Part shown: positions 9,501-17,098 of the stretch, in pieces
How the letters are laid out: the number at the start of each line of letters is the position of its first letter
Numbering within the stretch: the first letter of the stretch is position 1
Assembly: GCA_002339345.1 (NCBI GenBank)
Contig: DDKM01000005.1
Span: 1-22,920 of the forward strand
From: Firmicutes bacterium UBA2598
GTDB lineage: Bacteria; Bacillota; PH28-bin88
Direction: 5' to 3'
Length of the DNA stretch: 22,920 nucleotides
Notes under the pieces: model-generated
Database searches by the model: none
Told to the model about the DNA's origin: nothing
Seen by the model: the letters and a program-made list of their open reading frames with translations, nothing else
Position numbers and translations under genes: made by a program

Positions 9501-9817
9501 CCACCACAGGGACGGCCAAGGCCCTCGGGGCGGCTGGCTTGCCGGTGGAACAAGTAGCCAAGATCCGGGAAGGTTCTCCCAACCTGCTGGATAAAATCAG
9601 AGCCGGTCAGGTGCACTTGGTGGTGAACACCTTGACCAGGGGGAAAGCGCCGGAACGGGACGGCTTCCAGATCCGCCGGGCTGCGGTGGAGCACGGCGTC
9701 CCATGTCTCACCTCCCTGGATACCGCCCGGGCGTTGTACCGGGTGCTGGAGGCCCTGCACGGTGGAGGGGATATCGGCCTGGTGGCCCTGCAGGATCTCG
9801 GTATAAAAAGGAGATGA
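6599..9817 (+). CDS. carB: Carbamoyl-phosphate synthase large subunit
   Basis: CarB makes carbamoyl phosphate from bicarbonate, two ATP and ammonia supplied by CarA. The 1072-residue protein has the expected internal duplication. The first half begins VMVIGSGPIVIGQAAEFDYAG (about residues 10-30) and the second begins VVVLGSGPIRIGQGIEFDY (about residue 555). Each half contains an ATP-grasp domain (NPRVSRSSALASKATGYP; NPRSSRTVPFLSKVTGIP). The last 130 or so residues form the MGS-like allosteric domain. An in-frame ATG at 6578 would add seven residues, but the ATG at 6599 has AAGGAGGG at a good distance. Only six bases separate its stop from pyrF, so the usual pyrK-pyrD genes are not here. Confidence 0.97.
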   Translation: MSKSKDLSKVMVIGSGPIVIGQAAEFDYAGTQACKALREEGLQVVLINSNPATIMTDVDMADRIYIEPLTPEFVARVIREERPDGLLPTLGGQVGLNMAIEMARRGVLTENGVRLLGTPLEAIRRAEDREAFKTLMEELGEPVPESRIVNDVEAALAFAGQVGYPLIVRPAYTLGGTGGGFAWNNEELVATVTRGLKLSPIRQVLVERSVAGWREIEFEVMRDRADNCITICSMENVDPVGIHTGDSIVVAPAQTLTDREYQMLRKASLRIIRALGIEGGCNIQFALDPNSYTYYVIEVNPRVSRSSALASKATGYPIAKVAAKIAIGLTMDEIPNAVTGKTTACFEPAIDYVVAKIPRFPFDKFSLADRRLGTQMKATGEVMAIGRNFESALQKAIRSLELGMTGLRLKGLSEMADQAVMDALAVSDDRRLFVVAEAFRRGATVEQVAGITTIDPFFLHKIAGLVAMEEEVRATGFPPSRELLARLKELGFADSYLAELWGVTEEEVRVVRERNGLLPAYKMVDTCAAEFQALTPYYYSSYEAEDEVESTSNRKVVVLGSGPIRIGQGIEFDYCSVHSVWALKEVGLETVIINNNPETVSTDFDTADRLYFEPMVPEDVLNIIAKERPEGVVVQFGGQTAINLAEPLARVGVPILGTVVEDIDRAEDRDKFDRLLVDLGIPKPPGGSATSLTQALAVASAIGYPVLVRPSYVLGGRAMEIVHSAGELLNYMQSAVEVSPHHPVLVDKYITGTEVEVDAISDGIDILIPGIMEHIERAGVHSGDSIAVYPAYSLSGEVIRQVVDHTQKLARALRIKGLINIQFVVKDDQVYVLEVNPRSSRTVPFLSKVTGIPMVKLATRIAMGDSLAAQGFGTGLHPAPDFVAVKVPVFSFAKLHQVDTSLGPEMKSTGEVMGIDHTLAKALYKGLLAAGCDIPLQGTILATVADMDKEEAIPLLQGFVRLGFRLVATTGTAKALGAAGLPVEQVAKIREGSPNLLDKIRAGQVHLVVNTLTRGKAPERDGFQIRRAAVEHGVPCLTSLDTARALYRVLEALHGGGDIGLVALQDLGIKRR

Positions 9818-9823
9818 TCGTAC

Positions 9824-10552
9824 ATGGAAGTAAAAGAACGGTTAATTATCGCCCTGGATGTGGATACGCTGCCAGAGGCGCTCTCCCTGGTGGACCTGTT
9901 GGGGAACCGGGTGGGCTTGTTTAAGGTGGGTCTGCAGCTTTTGCATAACGAAGGTCCACGGGCCATTCAGGCCATTACCCAGCGGGGCGGAAGGGTCTTT
10001 GCCGATTTTAAGTTCCATGACATTCCCAACACCGTTACCCAGGCCACCCGGGCGGTGGTGCGGCAGGGGGTACACATGTTAAACCTGCATGCGGCGGGTG
10101 GTAAGGAAATGATGACCGCAGTAGCCCAGGCCGCCCGGGAGGAGGCGGAACGGTTGGATATTCCCCGGCCCATTATACTCGGTGTAACGGTGCTGACCAG
10201 TCTGGATAAAAAGGTGCTGGCGGAAGAGGTGGGCCTACAGGGAACCCTGCCACAGGTGGTAGCCCGCTGGGCAGCCCTTGCCCAGGCCGCCGGTCTGGAT
10301 GGTGTGGTCGCCTCAGCCCAGGAAATCGGGGTGGTACGGACAGTATGTGGCAAGGATTTTGTTGTGGTTACCCCGGGTGTGCGGCCGGCGGGCGGTATTT
10401 TGCACGACCAGAAGCGCGTGATGACACCTGGTGGTGCCATTGCGGCGGGAGCGGACTATGTAGTCATTGGTAGGCCGGTAACGGCTACTCCCAATCCGCT
10501 GGCAGCGGTGGAGGCCATTCTGGCAGAAATGGAGGAGAGTTATATTGCTTAA
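9824..10552 (+). CDS. pyrF: Orotidine 5'-phosphate decarboxylase
   Basis: PyrF decarboxylates OMP to UMP, the last step of the pathway. The 242-residue TIM barrel shows LDVD (D11), K34 in GLFKVG, and the catalytic DFKFHDIPNT array with D61, K63 and D66. The phosphate-gripper region is near VVTPGVRPAGG, with VIGRPVT at the end. The length fits the short bacterial group (about 240). The ATG is preceded by AAAAAGGAGATGA, which overlaps the carB stop. Its own 3' end overlaps pyrE by eight bases. Confidence 0.96.
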   Translation: MEVKERLIIALDVDTLPEALSLVDLLGNRVGLFKVGLQLLHNEGPRAIQAITQRGGRVFADFKFHDIPNTVTQATRAVVRQGVHMLNLHAAGGKEMMTAVAQAAREEAERLDIPRPIILGVTVLTSLDKKVLAEEVGLQGTLPQVVARWAALAQAAGLDGVVASAQEIGVVRTVCGKDFVVVTPGVRPAGGILHDQKRVMTPGGAIAAGADYVVIGRPVTATPNPLAAVEAILAEMEESYIA

Positions 10553-11120
10553 TCAAGAGGCTCTTTGGCAGCTCTTTGAACAGGCTGGAGCTTTACTGAC
10601 CGGACACTTCCGGTTGACCTCCGGCCTGCACAGTGATCGGTACATCCAGTGTGCCAGGGTGTTGATGCTGCCAGACCAGGCAGAGATGTTATGCCGGGAA
10701 CTCGTGCGGCGGCTGGATGGGCGGCAGGTGGATGTGGTGGTGGGCCCGGCCCTTGGCGGAGTGGTGCTGGCATATGAAATGGCCCGTCAGTTGGGGGCTG
10801 CTGCCCTGTTCACCGAACGGGAAAATGGCATCATGCTTCTGCGTCGGGGTTTTACCCTCGGGGCCGGACAACGGGTGTTAGTAGTAGAGGATGTGATCAC
10901 CACCGGTGGTTCCGCCCGGGAGGTGGTAGAACTGGCGCGACAGTCCGGCGCCGAAGTGGTGGGTGTGGCTGCCCTGGTTGACCGCAGCAACGGGCGGGTA
11001 GAAATGGGGGTGCCTCTTTCCGCCCTGCTGGCGGTGGAAGTGGCTTCCTATGAACCACAGGAATGCCCGATGTGTGAGGCCGGCATACCCGTGGTCAAGC
11101 CAGGCAGCCGTGCGGTGTAG
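10545..11120 (+). CDS. pyrE: Orotate phosphoribosyltransferase (Thermus-type)
   Basis: PyrE joins orotate to PRPP to give OMP. This 191-residue protein has the PRPP motif VLVVEDVITTGGSA at residues 111-124 and the N-terminal LTGHFRLTSGLHSDRYIQ signature. A C-terminal tail with a C-x-x-C pair (ECPMCEAGIPVVKPGSR) is typical of the Thermus-type OPRT branch and absent from E. coli PyrE. The start is TTG at 10545 with GGAGGAG seven bases upstream, inside the end of pyrF. This is the last gene of the operon and a strong terminator follows about 60 bases later. Confidence 0.93.
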   Translation: MLNQEALWQLFEQAGALLTGHFRLTSGLHSDRYIQCARVLMLPDQAEMLCRELVRRLDGRQVDVVVGPALGGVVLAYEMARQLGAAALFTERENGIMLLRRGFTLGAGQRVLVVEDVITTGGSAREVVELARQSGAEVVGVAALVDRSNGRVEMGVPLSALLAVEVASYEPQECPMCEAGIPVVKPGSRAV

Positions 11121-11182
11121 GGTCCGGGTGACATTCCATGGTGGGTCATAACCCTGGTTACAAAAATAGCTACTGGGCTGGT

Positions 11183-11221
11183 TGGCAGCCCCTTCCAAAG
11201 GGAAGGGGCTGCCACATTTTT
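11183..11221 (+). terminator. Intrinsic terminator of the pyr operon
   Basis: A 14-base-pair perfect stem runs from TGGCAGCCCCTTCC (11183-11196) to GGAAGGGGCTGCCA (11201-11214), with loop AAAG. CA and five T follow (11217-11221). No comparable T run exists on the opposite strand, so it should work mainly for the pyr operon. Confidence 0.92.
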
Positions 11222-11239
11222 CGGCAACCCCCCACCACA

Positions 11240-11419
11240 TTAAAACAAGTAATCCTGTGGCAAACGGCTTGCTTCTTCCTCCATTTGCTTCCATTCTTTT
11301 TCCGTCCATTCCTCACTAAGGGCCATCCCGTACACCCACACAGGCCATGTACGTTTACTCTTCAACAAACCAGCCAGATTTATCTTCCGTGGGGTTGGGC
11401 TCTTAAATAGTCGTATCAT
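11240..11419 (-). CDS. Small hypothetical protein (59 aa), unrecognised
   Basis: A 59-codon ORF on the minus strand starts at ATG (complement of 11417-11419) and ends at TAA (complement of 11240-11242). Its ribosome binding site AGAGGAGGT, seven bases upstream, is close to ideal. The peptide begins MIRLFKSPTPRKINLAGLL and ends EASRLPQDYLF. It is basic at the N-terminus, acidic and probably helical in the second half (LSEEWTEKEWKQMEEEA), has four Trp, and has no signal peptide, membrane span or cysteine. It lies 79 bases after the rqcH stop on the same strand, with a TATAAT box between them, so it may be transcribed alone or with rqcH. I do not recognise the family and assign no function. Its small size would make automatic gene callers likely to miss it. 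Confidence 0.62.
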   Translation of the reverse strand: MIRLFKSPTPRKINLAGLLKSKRTWPVWVYGMALSEEWTEKEWKQMEEEASRLPQDYLF

Positions 11420-11453
11420 TGGCCTTACCTCCTCTGTATGATAATTGTTTTTT

Positions 11454-11459
11454 ATTATA
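11454..11459 (-). promoter_or_regulatory. Possible -10 box for the small gene downstream of rqcH
   Basis: The minus strand reads TATAAT, a perfect consensus -10, 34 bases upstream of the small gene's start codon. No good -35 lies at 16-18 bases, so the promoter is tentative. Confidence 0.4.
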
Positions 11460-11498
11460 CAGAATATTCGAGCAAAATCCTAGTGTTTGCAGACCTTT

Positions 11499-13265
11499 TT
11501 ATCCATGCAAAATTTGTTGGAGCAGGGGATGGTCGGTGGAAACGGCGATGGACTGGTGGTGGTCGTAAATGACCATACCCGGCCGGGCACCCCTGGGTTT
11601 GCGGACATGGCGGACGGCGGTGTAATCCACCTCAACCTTGCCGCCGCTGCGCACACTACTGAAATGGGCAGCCAGCAGGGCTGCAGCTAGCAGGGTGCCG
11701 GATGTGATTTCCCCGGCTTGGCGGATTACCACATGGGAACCAGGATGGCCTTTGACATGCAGCCAAAGATCTTCCGGACCGGCTATCTTGAAGGTCAGCC
11801 GGTCATTTTGCCTGTTGTTCCTGCCTACCAAGATTATGGTGCCGTCGGGAGCTGTAAAGGCCAGAGGTTCCGAAGGGGAAAGGGTAGCGACGGTTTTACC
11901 CCGGCCTGGGGTGGCCGGCTTTAAGTATCCCTGTTCTTCCATTTCCAAGCGAATCTCCTTTAGCTCCCCAGCCATGGCCGTTTCCACCATGTATTGTAGC
12001 CCCTCCAGGTAGGCGATCTCCTCCCTGGTCAGTTGGATATGGCTGGTAGCCTGCCGCAGAGCATTCTTAGCCTTGACATATTTACGGAAATATGCCTGGG
12101 CATTTTCGGCAGGGGACAATTCCGGCGCCAAAGGTATGGTAATCCTTTTCCCATCCGGATCGTAAAAGTTCTCCAATACCGCTTGTTCCATTCCCTGCTC
12201 CAGGCGGTAGATATTGGCTGTAATCAGCTCGCCGGCCATTTTATATTGTTCGGCATCCTTGGCTTGGGCCAGTTCTGTTTCCTGCCGCTCCAGCTTACGG
12301 TAGCTTTTCCTTAATTCCTGCCCAATCACAGTTTTAAGCTGGTGGCGCAACTGTTCTTCCTGCTCAGCAGCCTGCCGTCCGGCATAATAGGAGTCCACTG
12401 CTGCACTAATGGACGGTTGAGCCACCACCCAGGCTGCGGGAAATTGTTGGAGGGTAATGGCGTGAAAGGCGATCACCCGGTTTTCTTGCACCACCGTCAC
12501 CGGGTGCCAGTGGCCATGAGCCACATCGTCAAACAAGGATTTGAGTGCCTGCCACAGGCGGGACAATTCCAATTCACCGCATTCTGCCAACGGAGTGTCC
12601 GGGGCCAGACCGGCCCTGGCTACCACTTCCCTGGCAGTGACCGGCCCCAAGCCTTCTATGACAGACAACAGCCGTTTTTCCACGGACTGAGTAAAGCCCT
12701 CCCCCTCCAACAACACCGCCACAAGGGAATCTTCTGTTAATTGAAAGGGATCGTCCTTGCACTGGGTTGGCGGAGGCAGGTAGGGCCGCCCGGGCAAAAC
12801 TTCCCGGTGACGGCTGACAGCGCGGGAATACCTGCGGATACCGTCCAAAATGAGCCCTGTTACCGGATCCACCAACAGGATATTGCTATGTTTGCCCATT
12901 ACCTCACTAATCAGCAGGCGATTCACTCTGTAGCCAATCTCATCCACGATTTCCACCCGGATCTGTAAAATTCTATCCAGGCCTGGCTGGGTAATGGCGG
13001 TAATCCGGCCTCCTTCGAGGTGTTTGCGCAACAGCATGCAAAAAGTGGGGGGCACTTGGGGGTTCGGCGGAACATGGCCAGTCAGGTGAATCCGGGCATG
13101 GTTGGCATGGTTCGACAACAACAGGCGGTGGTTGTCGCCCTGGTTATAAATATGCAGTACAAGGGTGGTGGCATCGGGCTGGTAAACCCGGTTCACCCGC
13201 CCGCCGGCCAGCTTGCTGGACAATTCCTGCTGTACCGCCCGCATCACAATCCCATCAAAGGACAT
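11499..13265 (-). CDS. rqcH: RqcH / NFACT-family ribosome quality control factor
   Basis: RqcH (YloA/FbpA/NEMF/Rqc2 family) binds stalled 50S subunits and directs C-terminal alanine tailing of the nascent chain, marking it for degradation. The 588-residue protein has the NFACT-N domain with D97-R98 in QPGLDRIL, the residues needed for tailing in B. subtilis RqcH at the same numbers. It also has helix-hairpin-helix and coiled-coil segments (about residues 310-440, including ENAQAYFRKYVKAKNALRQA) and the C-terminal NFACT-R domain (ILVGRNNRQNDRLTFKIAGPEDLWLH). The frame extends 13 codons upstream, but the ATG at 13265 has AAAGGAAG in place and matches the family start. It was earlier described as fibronectin-binding in other species. 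The gene sits next to the Ca2+ ATPase as yloA-yloB do in B. subtilis, although here it is divergent from it. Confidence 0.93.
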   Translation of the reverse strand: MSFDGIVMRAVQQELSSKLAGGRVNRVYQPDATTLVLHIYNQGDNHRLLLSNHANHARIHLTGHVPPNPQVPPTFCMLLRKHLEGGRITAITQPGLDRILQIRVEIVDEIGYRVNRLLISEVMGKHSNILLVDPVTGLILDGIRRYSRAVSRHREVLPGRPYLPPPTQCKDDPFQLTEDSLVAVLLEGEGFTQSVEKRLLSVIEGLGPVTAREVVARAGLAPDTPLAECGELELSRLWQALKSLFDDVAHGHWHPVTVVQENRVIAFHAITLQQFPAAWVVAQPSISAAVDSYYAGRQAAEQEEQLRHQLKTVIGQELRKSYRKLERQETELAQAKDAEQYKMAGELITANIYRLEQGMEQAVLENFYDPDGKRITIPLAPELSPAENAQAYFRKYVKAKNALRQATSHIQLTREEIAYLEGLQYMVETAMAGELKEIRLEMEEQGYLKPATPGRGKTVATLSPSEPLAFTAPDGTIILVGRNNRQNDRLTFKIAGPEDLWLHVKGHPGSHVVIRQAGEITSGTLLAAALLAAHFSSVRSGGKVEVDYTAVRHVRKPRGARPGMVIYDHHQSIAVSTDHPLLQQILHG

Positions 13266-13315
13266 GGGGTTCTTCCTTTCGCCGGTATTTGGCTCTTCAT
13301 CCAATTCGCTGCATT

Positions 13316-13344
13316 AGTATACCATCCCCAGGTGATCCATGCAA
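13316..13344 (-). promoter_or_regulatory. rqcH promoter with extended -10
   Basis: On the minus strand TTGCAT (complement of 13339-13344) is followed after 17 bases by TATACT (complement of 13316-13321). The -10 is preceded by TGG, an extended -10 (TGn). The start codon is about 50 bases downstream. Confidence 0.65.
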
Positions 13345-13377
13345 TTTGGACAAACATGATTTGTCCCGGCATTGCAT
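13339..13377. repeat. Bipartite inverted repeat between rqcH and the Ca2+ ATPase gene
   Basis: The outer arms are ATGCAAT (13339-13345) and ATTGCAT (13371-13377). The inner arms are GGACAAA (13348-13354) and TTTGTCC (13360-13366), with CATGA in the centre. The left outer arm contains the rqcH -35. The right outer arm contains a TTGCAT on the plus strand that could act as -35 for the ATPase gene, though its -10 (TTTATG, 17 bases on) is weak. It may be an operator; no T run follows, so it is unlikely to be a terminator. Confidence 0.6.
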
Positions 13378-13417
13378 AGACATGCAGTACAGCCTTTATG
13401 TAGGAGGAAGGAAAACT

Positions 13418-16165
13418 ATGGATAACCGGGCATGGTACCAGATGGACGGCCAGGAGGTTTTGTCCATCCTGGGATCCGATGGGCAAAAGGGGCTTTCCAC
13501 CAAGGAGGCGGAGATGCGTCTGCTGGATGTGGGGCCGAATATGCTGGTGGAAAGCAAAAAGAAATCGCCCTTGGCAATTTTTGTGGCCCAGTTTAAAGAT
13601 TTCATGGTAATGGTTCTTCTCGCGGCAACGGCTGTTTCCGGCCTGCTGGGAGAGGTTGCCGATGCCGTTACAATCCTGGCCATTGTGGTGATAAATGGTG
13701 TACTGGGCTTTATCCAGGAATTCAAGGCGGAGAAATCCTTGGAGTCCCTTAAACAGATGACCGCTCCGGAGGCTAGGGTGATCAGGGGCGGGCACGAGGA
13801 GCGGGTTCCCGCCGCAACTGTGGTGCCTGGGGATGTGGTGGTATTGGAAACCGGTGATCGGGTGCCGGCGGATGTACGGTTGCTCCAGGCCACCAATATG
13901 GAAGTGGAAGAATCCATACTCACAGGTGAGTCCAAGCCGGTGGCCAAACATGCCAAAACTTTGGAACAGGGGAACCTGTCCCTGGGGGACCGCCGGAACA
14001 TGCTTTACATGGGGACAGCTATCACCCGTGGAAGGGGATTTGGAGTGACGGTAGGGACTGGCATGCATACCGAGATGGGGCAAATAGCAGGCTTGATGGA
14101 ATCGGTGGTGGAGGAGGAGACACCGTTACAGCGGCGTTTGGACCAGCTGGGTCGCTGGTTGGTGGTACTCTGTCTTTCCATTTGTGCGGTGGTGGTACTA
14201 ACCGGGGTGGTCCGGGGCGAACCACTTTACCAGATGTTTTTAACCGGTGTCAGTCTGGCTGTGGCGGCCATTCCGGAAGGTCTGCCAGCGATAGTAACGG
14301 TGGCCCTGGCCATCGGCGTCCAGCGGATGATCCGGCGCCGGGCCATTGTACGCAAGTTACCGGCGGTGGAAACCTTGGGATGTGCCACCATTATCTGTTC
14401 CGATAAAACCGGCACCCTGACCCGGAATGAGATGACAGTCCGGGAGCTCCTTTGCGGCGACGAAAGGATTGCTGTATCCGGTCAGGGCTATGAGCCCAGG
14501 GGAGAGTTTGTCTCCTTGACGGGGGTGGAACGGCCAGTTTCCAATCTTAACCTATTACTAACCGCCATGGTTGCCTGCAATAACGCCCATCTAAGGCGGG
14601 AGGGTATCGGGGCAGGCGGCCTGTTTCGCCGGAATCGGCAGGATATCTGGTCAATTCAGGGTGATCCGACGGAAGGAGCTCTATTGGTAGCGGCAGCCAA
14701 AGGAGGAATCTGGAGGGAGGGTGTCGAAAAGACAATACCGCGCCTGATTGAACATCCCTTTGATTCCGATCGCAAGCGCATGTCAACGGTATGCCGTCTG
14801 GACAACCAGAATATGCGCGTATTTGTGAAAGGTGCCCTGGATATGGTGCTGGAAAGATGCCAGTCCATTTACCGTCATGGCCGGTTGGAACCCTTAACCC
14901 CTTCTCATCGCCGCCTGGTGTTGGAGGTCAATGAGTCCATGGCCCTAAAGGCCTTGCGGGTACTGGCGGTGGCTTACCGTGATTTGCCGGCAGGAGTTGA
15001 TCTGACGGACCCCGAGGCAGTGGAAAAGGATCTCACCTTCCTTGGCATGGCTGGTATGATCGATCCTCCCCGGCCAGCGGCAGTGCAGGCCGTAAAGGTT
15101 TGCCAGGAGGCAGGGATCAGGGTGGCCATGATCACCGGTGATCATCCAACCACAGCTAGGGCCATTGCCCGGGAGTTGGGTCTGCCATCAGGGGAAAAAC
15201 AGTTGCTCACCGGCACTGACCTGGATGCCATGGACGATGACGCCTTGGCCAGGGTGGTGGAGGACATTTCCGTATTTGCCAGGGTTTCCCCCAAGCACAA
15301 ATTGCTGATTGTACGGGCGCTAAAGGCCAGGGGGCATGTGGTGGCCATGACCGGTGACGGGGTGAATGACGCTCCGGCCATTAAAGAGGCGGACATCGGG
15401 GTGGCCATGGGGCTGACCGGTACCGATGTGACCAAGGAAGCCTCTGCCATGGTGCTGGGGGATGACAATTTTGCCACCATCGTTGCTGCTGTGGAAGAGG
15501 GCAGGGGTATCTACGACAATATCCGGAAATTTATCCGCTATCTACTTTCCTGTAATGTGGGGGAAGTACTTACCATGTTTGTGGCCGCCCTAGCTGGTTT
15601 GCCATTACCCCTCTTACCCATCCAGATCCTGTGGGTAAACCTGGTTACCGATGGATTGCCAGCCATGGCCCTGGGAGTGGATAACCCCGATCCCGATATC
15701 ATGCGCCGTAAACCGCGGCATCCCAGGGAAAGCGTCTTTTCCCGGGGGCTGGCGCGGAAGATCATCTCCCGTGGTTTATATATCGGGCTGGGTACACCGC
15801 TGGTTTTTGTGATTGCTCTTTATCTGGGGGATAACAACCTCACCGTTGCCCGGACTATGGCCTTTACCACCCTGGTCTTTTCCCAGCTTTTCCACGTTTT
15901 TGATTGTAAGTCTGAACATCACAGCGTATTTGAAGTGGGGCTTTTTTCCAACCCGTTTCTGGTTGGTGCCGTATTATGTTCGGTGACCATGCAGCTTTCT
16001 GTGTTGTATGTGCCTGTCCTACAAGATATTTTCCACACGACAGGTCTAAATGGGTTCCAATGGGCCATCATTCTGGCAGTGGCGGGTGGCAAAACATTTG
16101 TTACCGGCATTCATCACTTTCTCATCCGGAGATTATTCAGGCGCCTAGTCTATATCCGGGCATAA
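13418..16165 (+). CDS. yloB: Calcium-transporting P-type ATPase (SERCA/P2A type)
   Basis: This 915-residue membrane pump has all P-type ATPase signatures: TGES at 169-172, the phosphorylated Asp D329 in DKTGTLT, and TGDGVNDAP near 645-653. The calcium ligands of SERCA site I/II are conserved: E287 in AIPEGLP (M4), N713 and E716 in CNVGEV (M5), and N741, T744 and D745 in NLVTDG (M6). This supports Ca2+ as substrate over Mn2+ or Na+/K+. It should export Ca2+ from the cytoplasm. Ten membrane segments are expected; the four C-terminal to the P domain are followed by a loop containing FDCKSEHHS. The frame is open back to 13289, but the ATG at 13418 with TAGGAGGAAGG upstream is the start. B. subtilis YloB, in the same neighbourhood, is the likely orthologue. 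Confidence 0.92.
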   Translation: MDNRAWYQMDGQEVLSILGSDGQKGLSTKEAEMRLLDVGPNMLVESKKKSPLAIFVAQFKDFMVMVLLAATAVSGLLGEVADAVTILAIVVINGVLGFIQEFKAEKSLESLKQMTAPEARVIRGGHEERVPAATVVPGDVVVLETGDRVPADVRLLQATNMEVEESILTGESKPVAKHAKTLEQGNLSLGDRRNMLYMGTAITRGRGFGVTVGTGMHTEMGQIAGLMESVVEEETPLQRRLDQLGRWLVVLCLSICAVVVLTGVVRGEPLYQMFLTGVSLAVAAIPEGLPAIVTVALAIGVQRMIRRRAIVRKLPAVETLGCATIICSDKTGTLTRNEMTVRELLCGDERIAVSGQGYEPRGEFVSLTGVERPVSNLNLLLTAMVACNNAHLRREGIGAGGLFRRNRQDIWSIQGDPTEGALLVAAAKGGIWREGVEKTIPRLIEHPFDSDRKRMSTVCRLDNQNMRVFVKGALDMVLERCQSIYRHGRLEPLTPSHRRLVLEVNESMALKALRVLAVAYRDLPAGVDLTDPEAVEKDLTFLGMAGMIDPPRPAAVQAVKVCQEAGIRVAMITGDHPTTARAIARELGLPSGEKQLLTGTDLDAMDDDALARVVEDISVFARVSPKHKLLIVRALKARGHVVAMTGDGVNDAPAIKEADIGVAMGLTGTDVTKEASAMVLGDDNFATIVAAVEEGRGIYDNIRKFIRYLLSCNVGEVLTMFVAALAGLPLPLLPIQILWVNLVTDGLPAMALGVDNPDPDIMRRKPRHPRESVFSRGLARKIISRGLYIGLGTPLVFVIALYLGDNNLTVARTMAFTTLVFSQLFHVFDCKSEHHSVFEVGLFSNPFLVGAVLCSVTMQLSVLYVPVLQDIFHTTGLNGFQWAIILAVAGGKTFVTGIHHFLIRRLFRRLVYIRA

Positions 16166-16169
16166 AGGC

Positions 16170-16198
16170 TTGATATTTATTGGTACAAGGGGAATAAT
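16170..16198 (+). promoter_or_regulatory. dapF promoter (sigma-A type)
   Basis: TTGATA (16170-16175) and AATAAT (16193-16198) are spaced by 17 bases, each matching five of six consensus positions. Transcription would begin about 20 bases before the dapF GTG. Confidence 0.7.
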
Positions 16199-16226
16199 TA
16201 ACTTGCACGGTTTGGAGGTGAGAGGT

Positions 16227-17066
16227 GTGATATTTACCAAAATGCAGGGGACAGGTAATGATTTTGTAATTATTGATGCGGTCCGGCAGAGGGTGGAAAC
16301 GGATCTGCCCGAGCTGGCCAGAAAAATGTGTCACCGCAATTTTGGCGTGGGAGCAGATGGACTGATCCTGGTGTTACCCTCCCGGACTGCCGATATCCAG
16401 ATGCGGATCTTCAATGCCGATGGCAGCGAGCCGGAGATGTGTGGCAACGGGATCAGGTGTTTTGCCAAGTTTGTCTATACCAAGGGCCTGGTGGAAAAAA
16501 CCACAATGAATGTTGAAACTCTGGCGGGAACCATTATCCCCGAACTGCAACTGCAAGGGAATGAGGTTACCGGGGTTCGTGTGAATATGGGGGAGCCTAT
16601 CCTGGAGCGTTCCCGTATTCCTATGGCGGGTGACGGTCCCAGCCCAGTGCTGGAGGAGCAGTTGGCCATTGGACAGCAGCACTTAACCTTTTCCGCTGTA
16701 TCCATGGGTAATCCCCATTGTGTAATTTTTGTGCCGGATGTGGAGGCGGTTCCCCTCAATCAGTGGGGTCCGCAAATCGAAACCCATTCCCTTTTCCCCC
16801 GTAAAACCAATGTGGAATTTGCTCAGGTCCTGGGTCCGGAGCGGGTACGCATGCGTGTTTGGGAAAGGGGGGCTGGACCAACCATGGCCTGCGGTACGGG
16901 AGCCTGTGCCGTAACGGTGGCCGGTGTCCTTACAGGTAGGACAAGCCGTCAAGTAACGGTAGAACTGCCAGGCGGCAGTTTGACCATCCATTGGGACAAT
17001 GCCAGTAACCGGGTCTATATGACTGGGCCAGCTGAAGAGATTTTCACCGGGGAGTTCCGGTTATAG
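16227..17066 (+). CDS. dapF: Diaminopimelate epimerase
   Basis: DapF converts LL- to meso-diaminopimelate for lysine and peptidoglycan synthesis, using a cofactor-free two-cysteine mechanism. Both catalytic cysteines are present: C72 in MCGNGIRCFAKF and C222 in TMACGTGACA. The N-terminal FTKMQGTGNDFV and SMGNPHCV motifs are also typical. The length of 279 residues is normal. The frame extends to 16170, but the GTG at 16227 has GGAGGTG seven bases upstream and gives the family's usual short N-terminus. It has its own promoter. Its presence between the yloB and yloC homologues is an insertion relative to B. subtilis. Transcription may continue through the leader region into yicC. Confidence 0.95.
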   Translation: MIFTKMQGTGNDFVIIDAVRQRVETDLPELARKMCHRNFGVGADGLILVLPSRTADIQMRIFNADGSEPEMCGNGIRCFAKFVYTKGLVEKTTMNVETLAGTIIPELQLQGNEVTGVRVNMGEPILERSRIPMAGDGPSPVLEEQLAIGQQHLTFSAVSMGNPHCVIFVPDVEAVPLNQWGPQIETHSLFPRKTNVEFAQVLGPERVRMRVWERGAGPTMACGTGACAVTVAGVLTGRTSRQVTVELPGGSLTIHWDNASNRVYMTGPAEEIFTGEFRL

Positions 17067-17098
17067 AAAATTTATCTTTTATTTATAAGGTGATTATA

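Noticed and set aside
11138..11410. 90-residue plus-strand ORF after pyrE
   Set aside because: It runs through the pyr operon terminator and lies opposite the 59-residue gene, which has a far better ribosome binding site.
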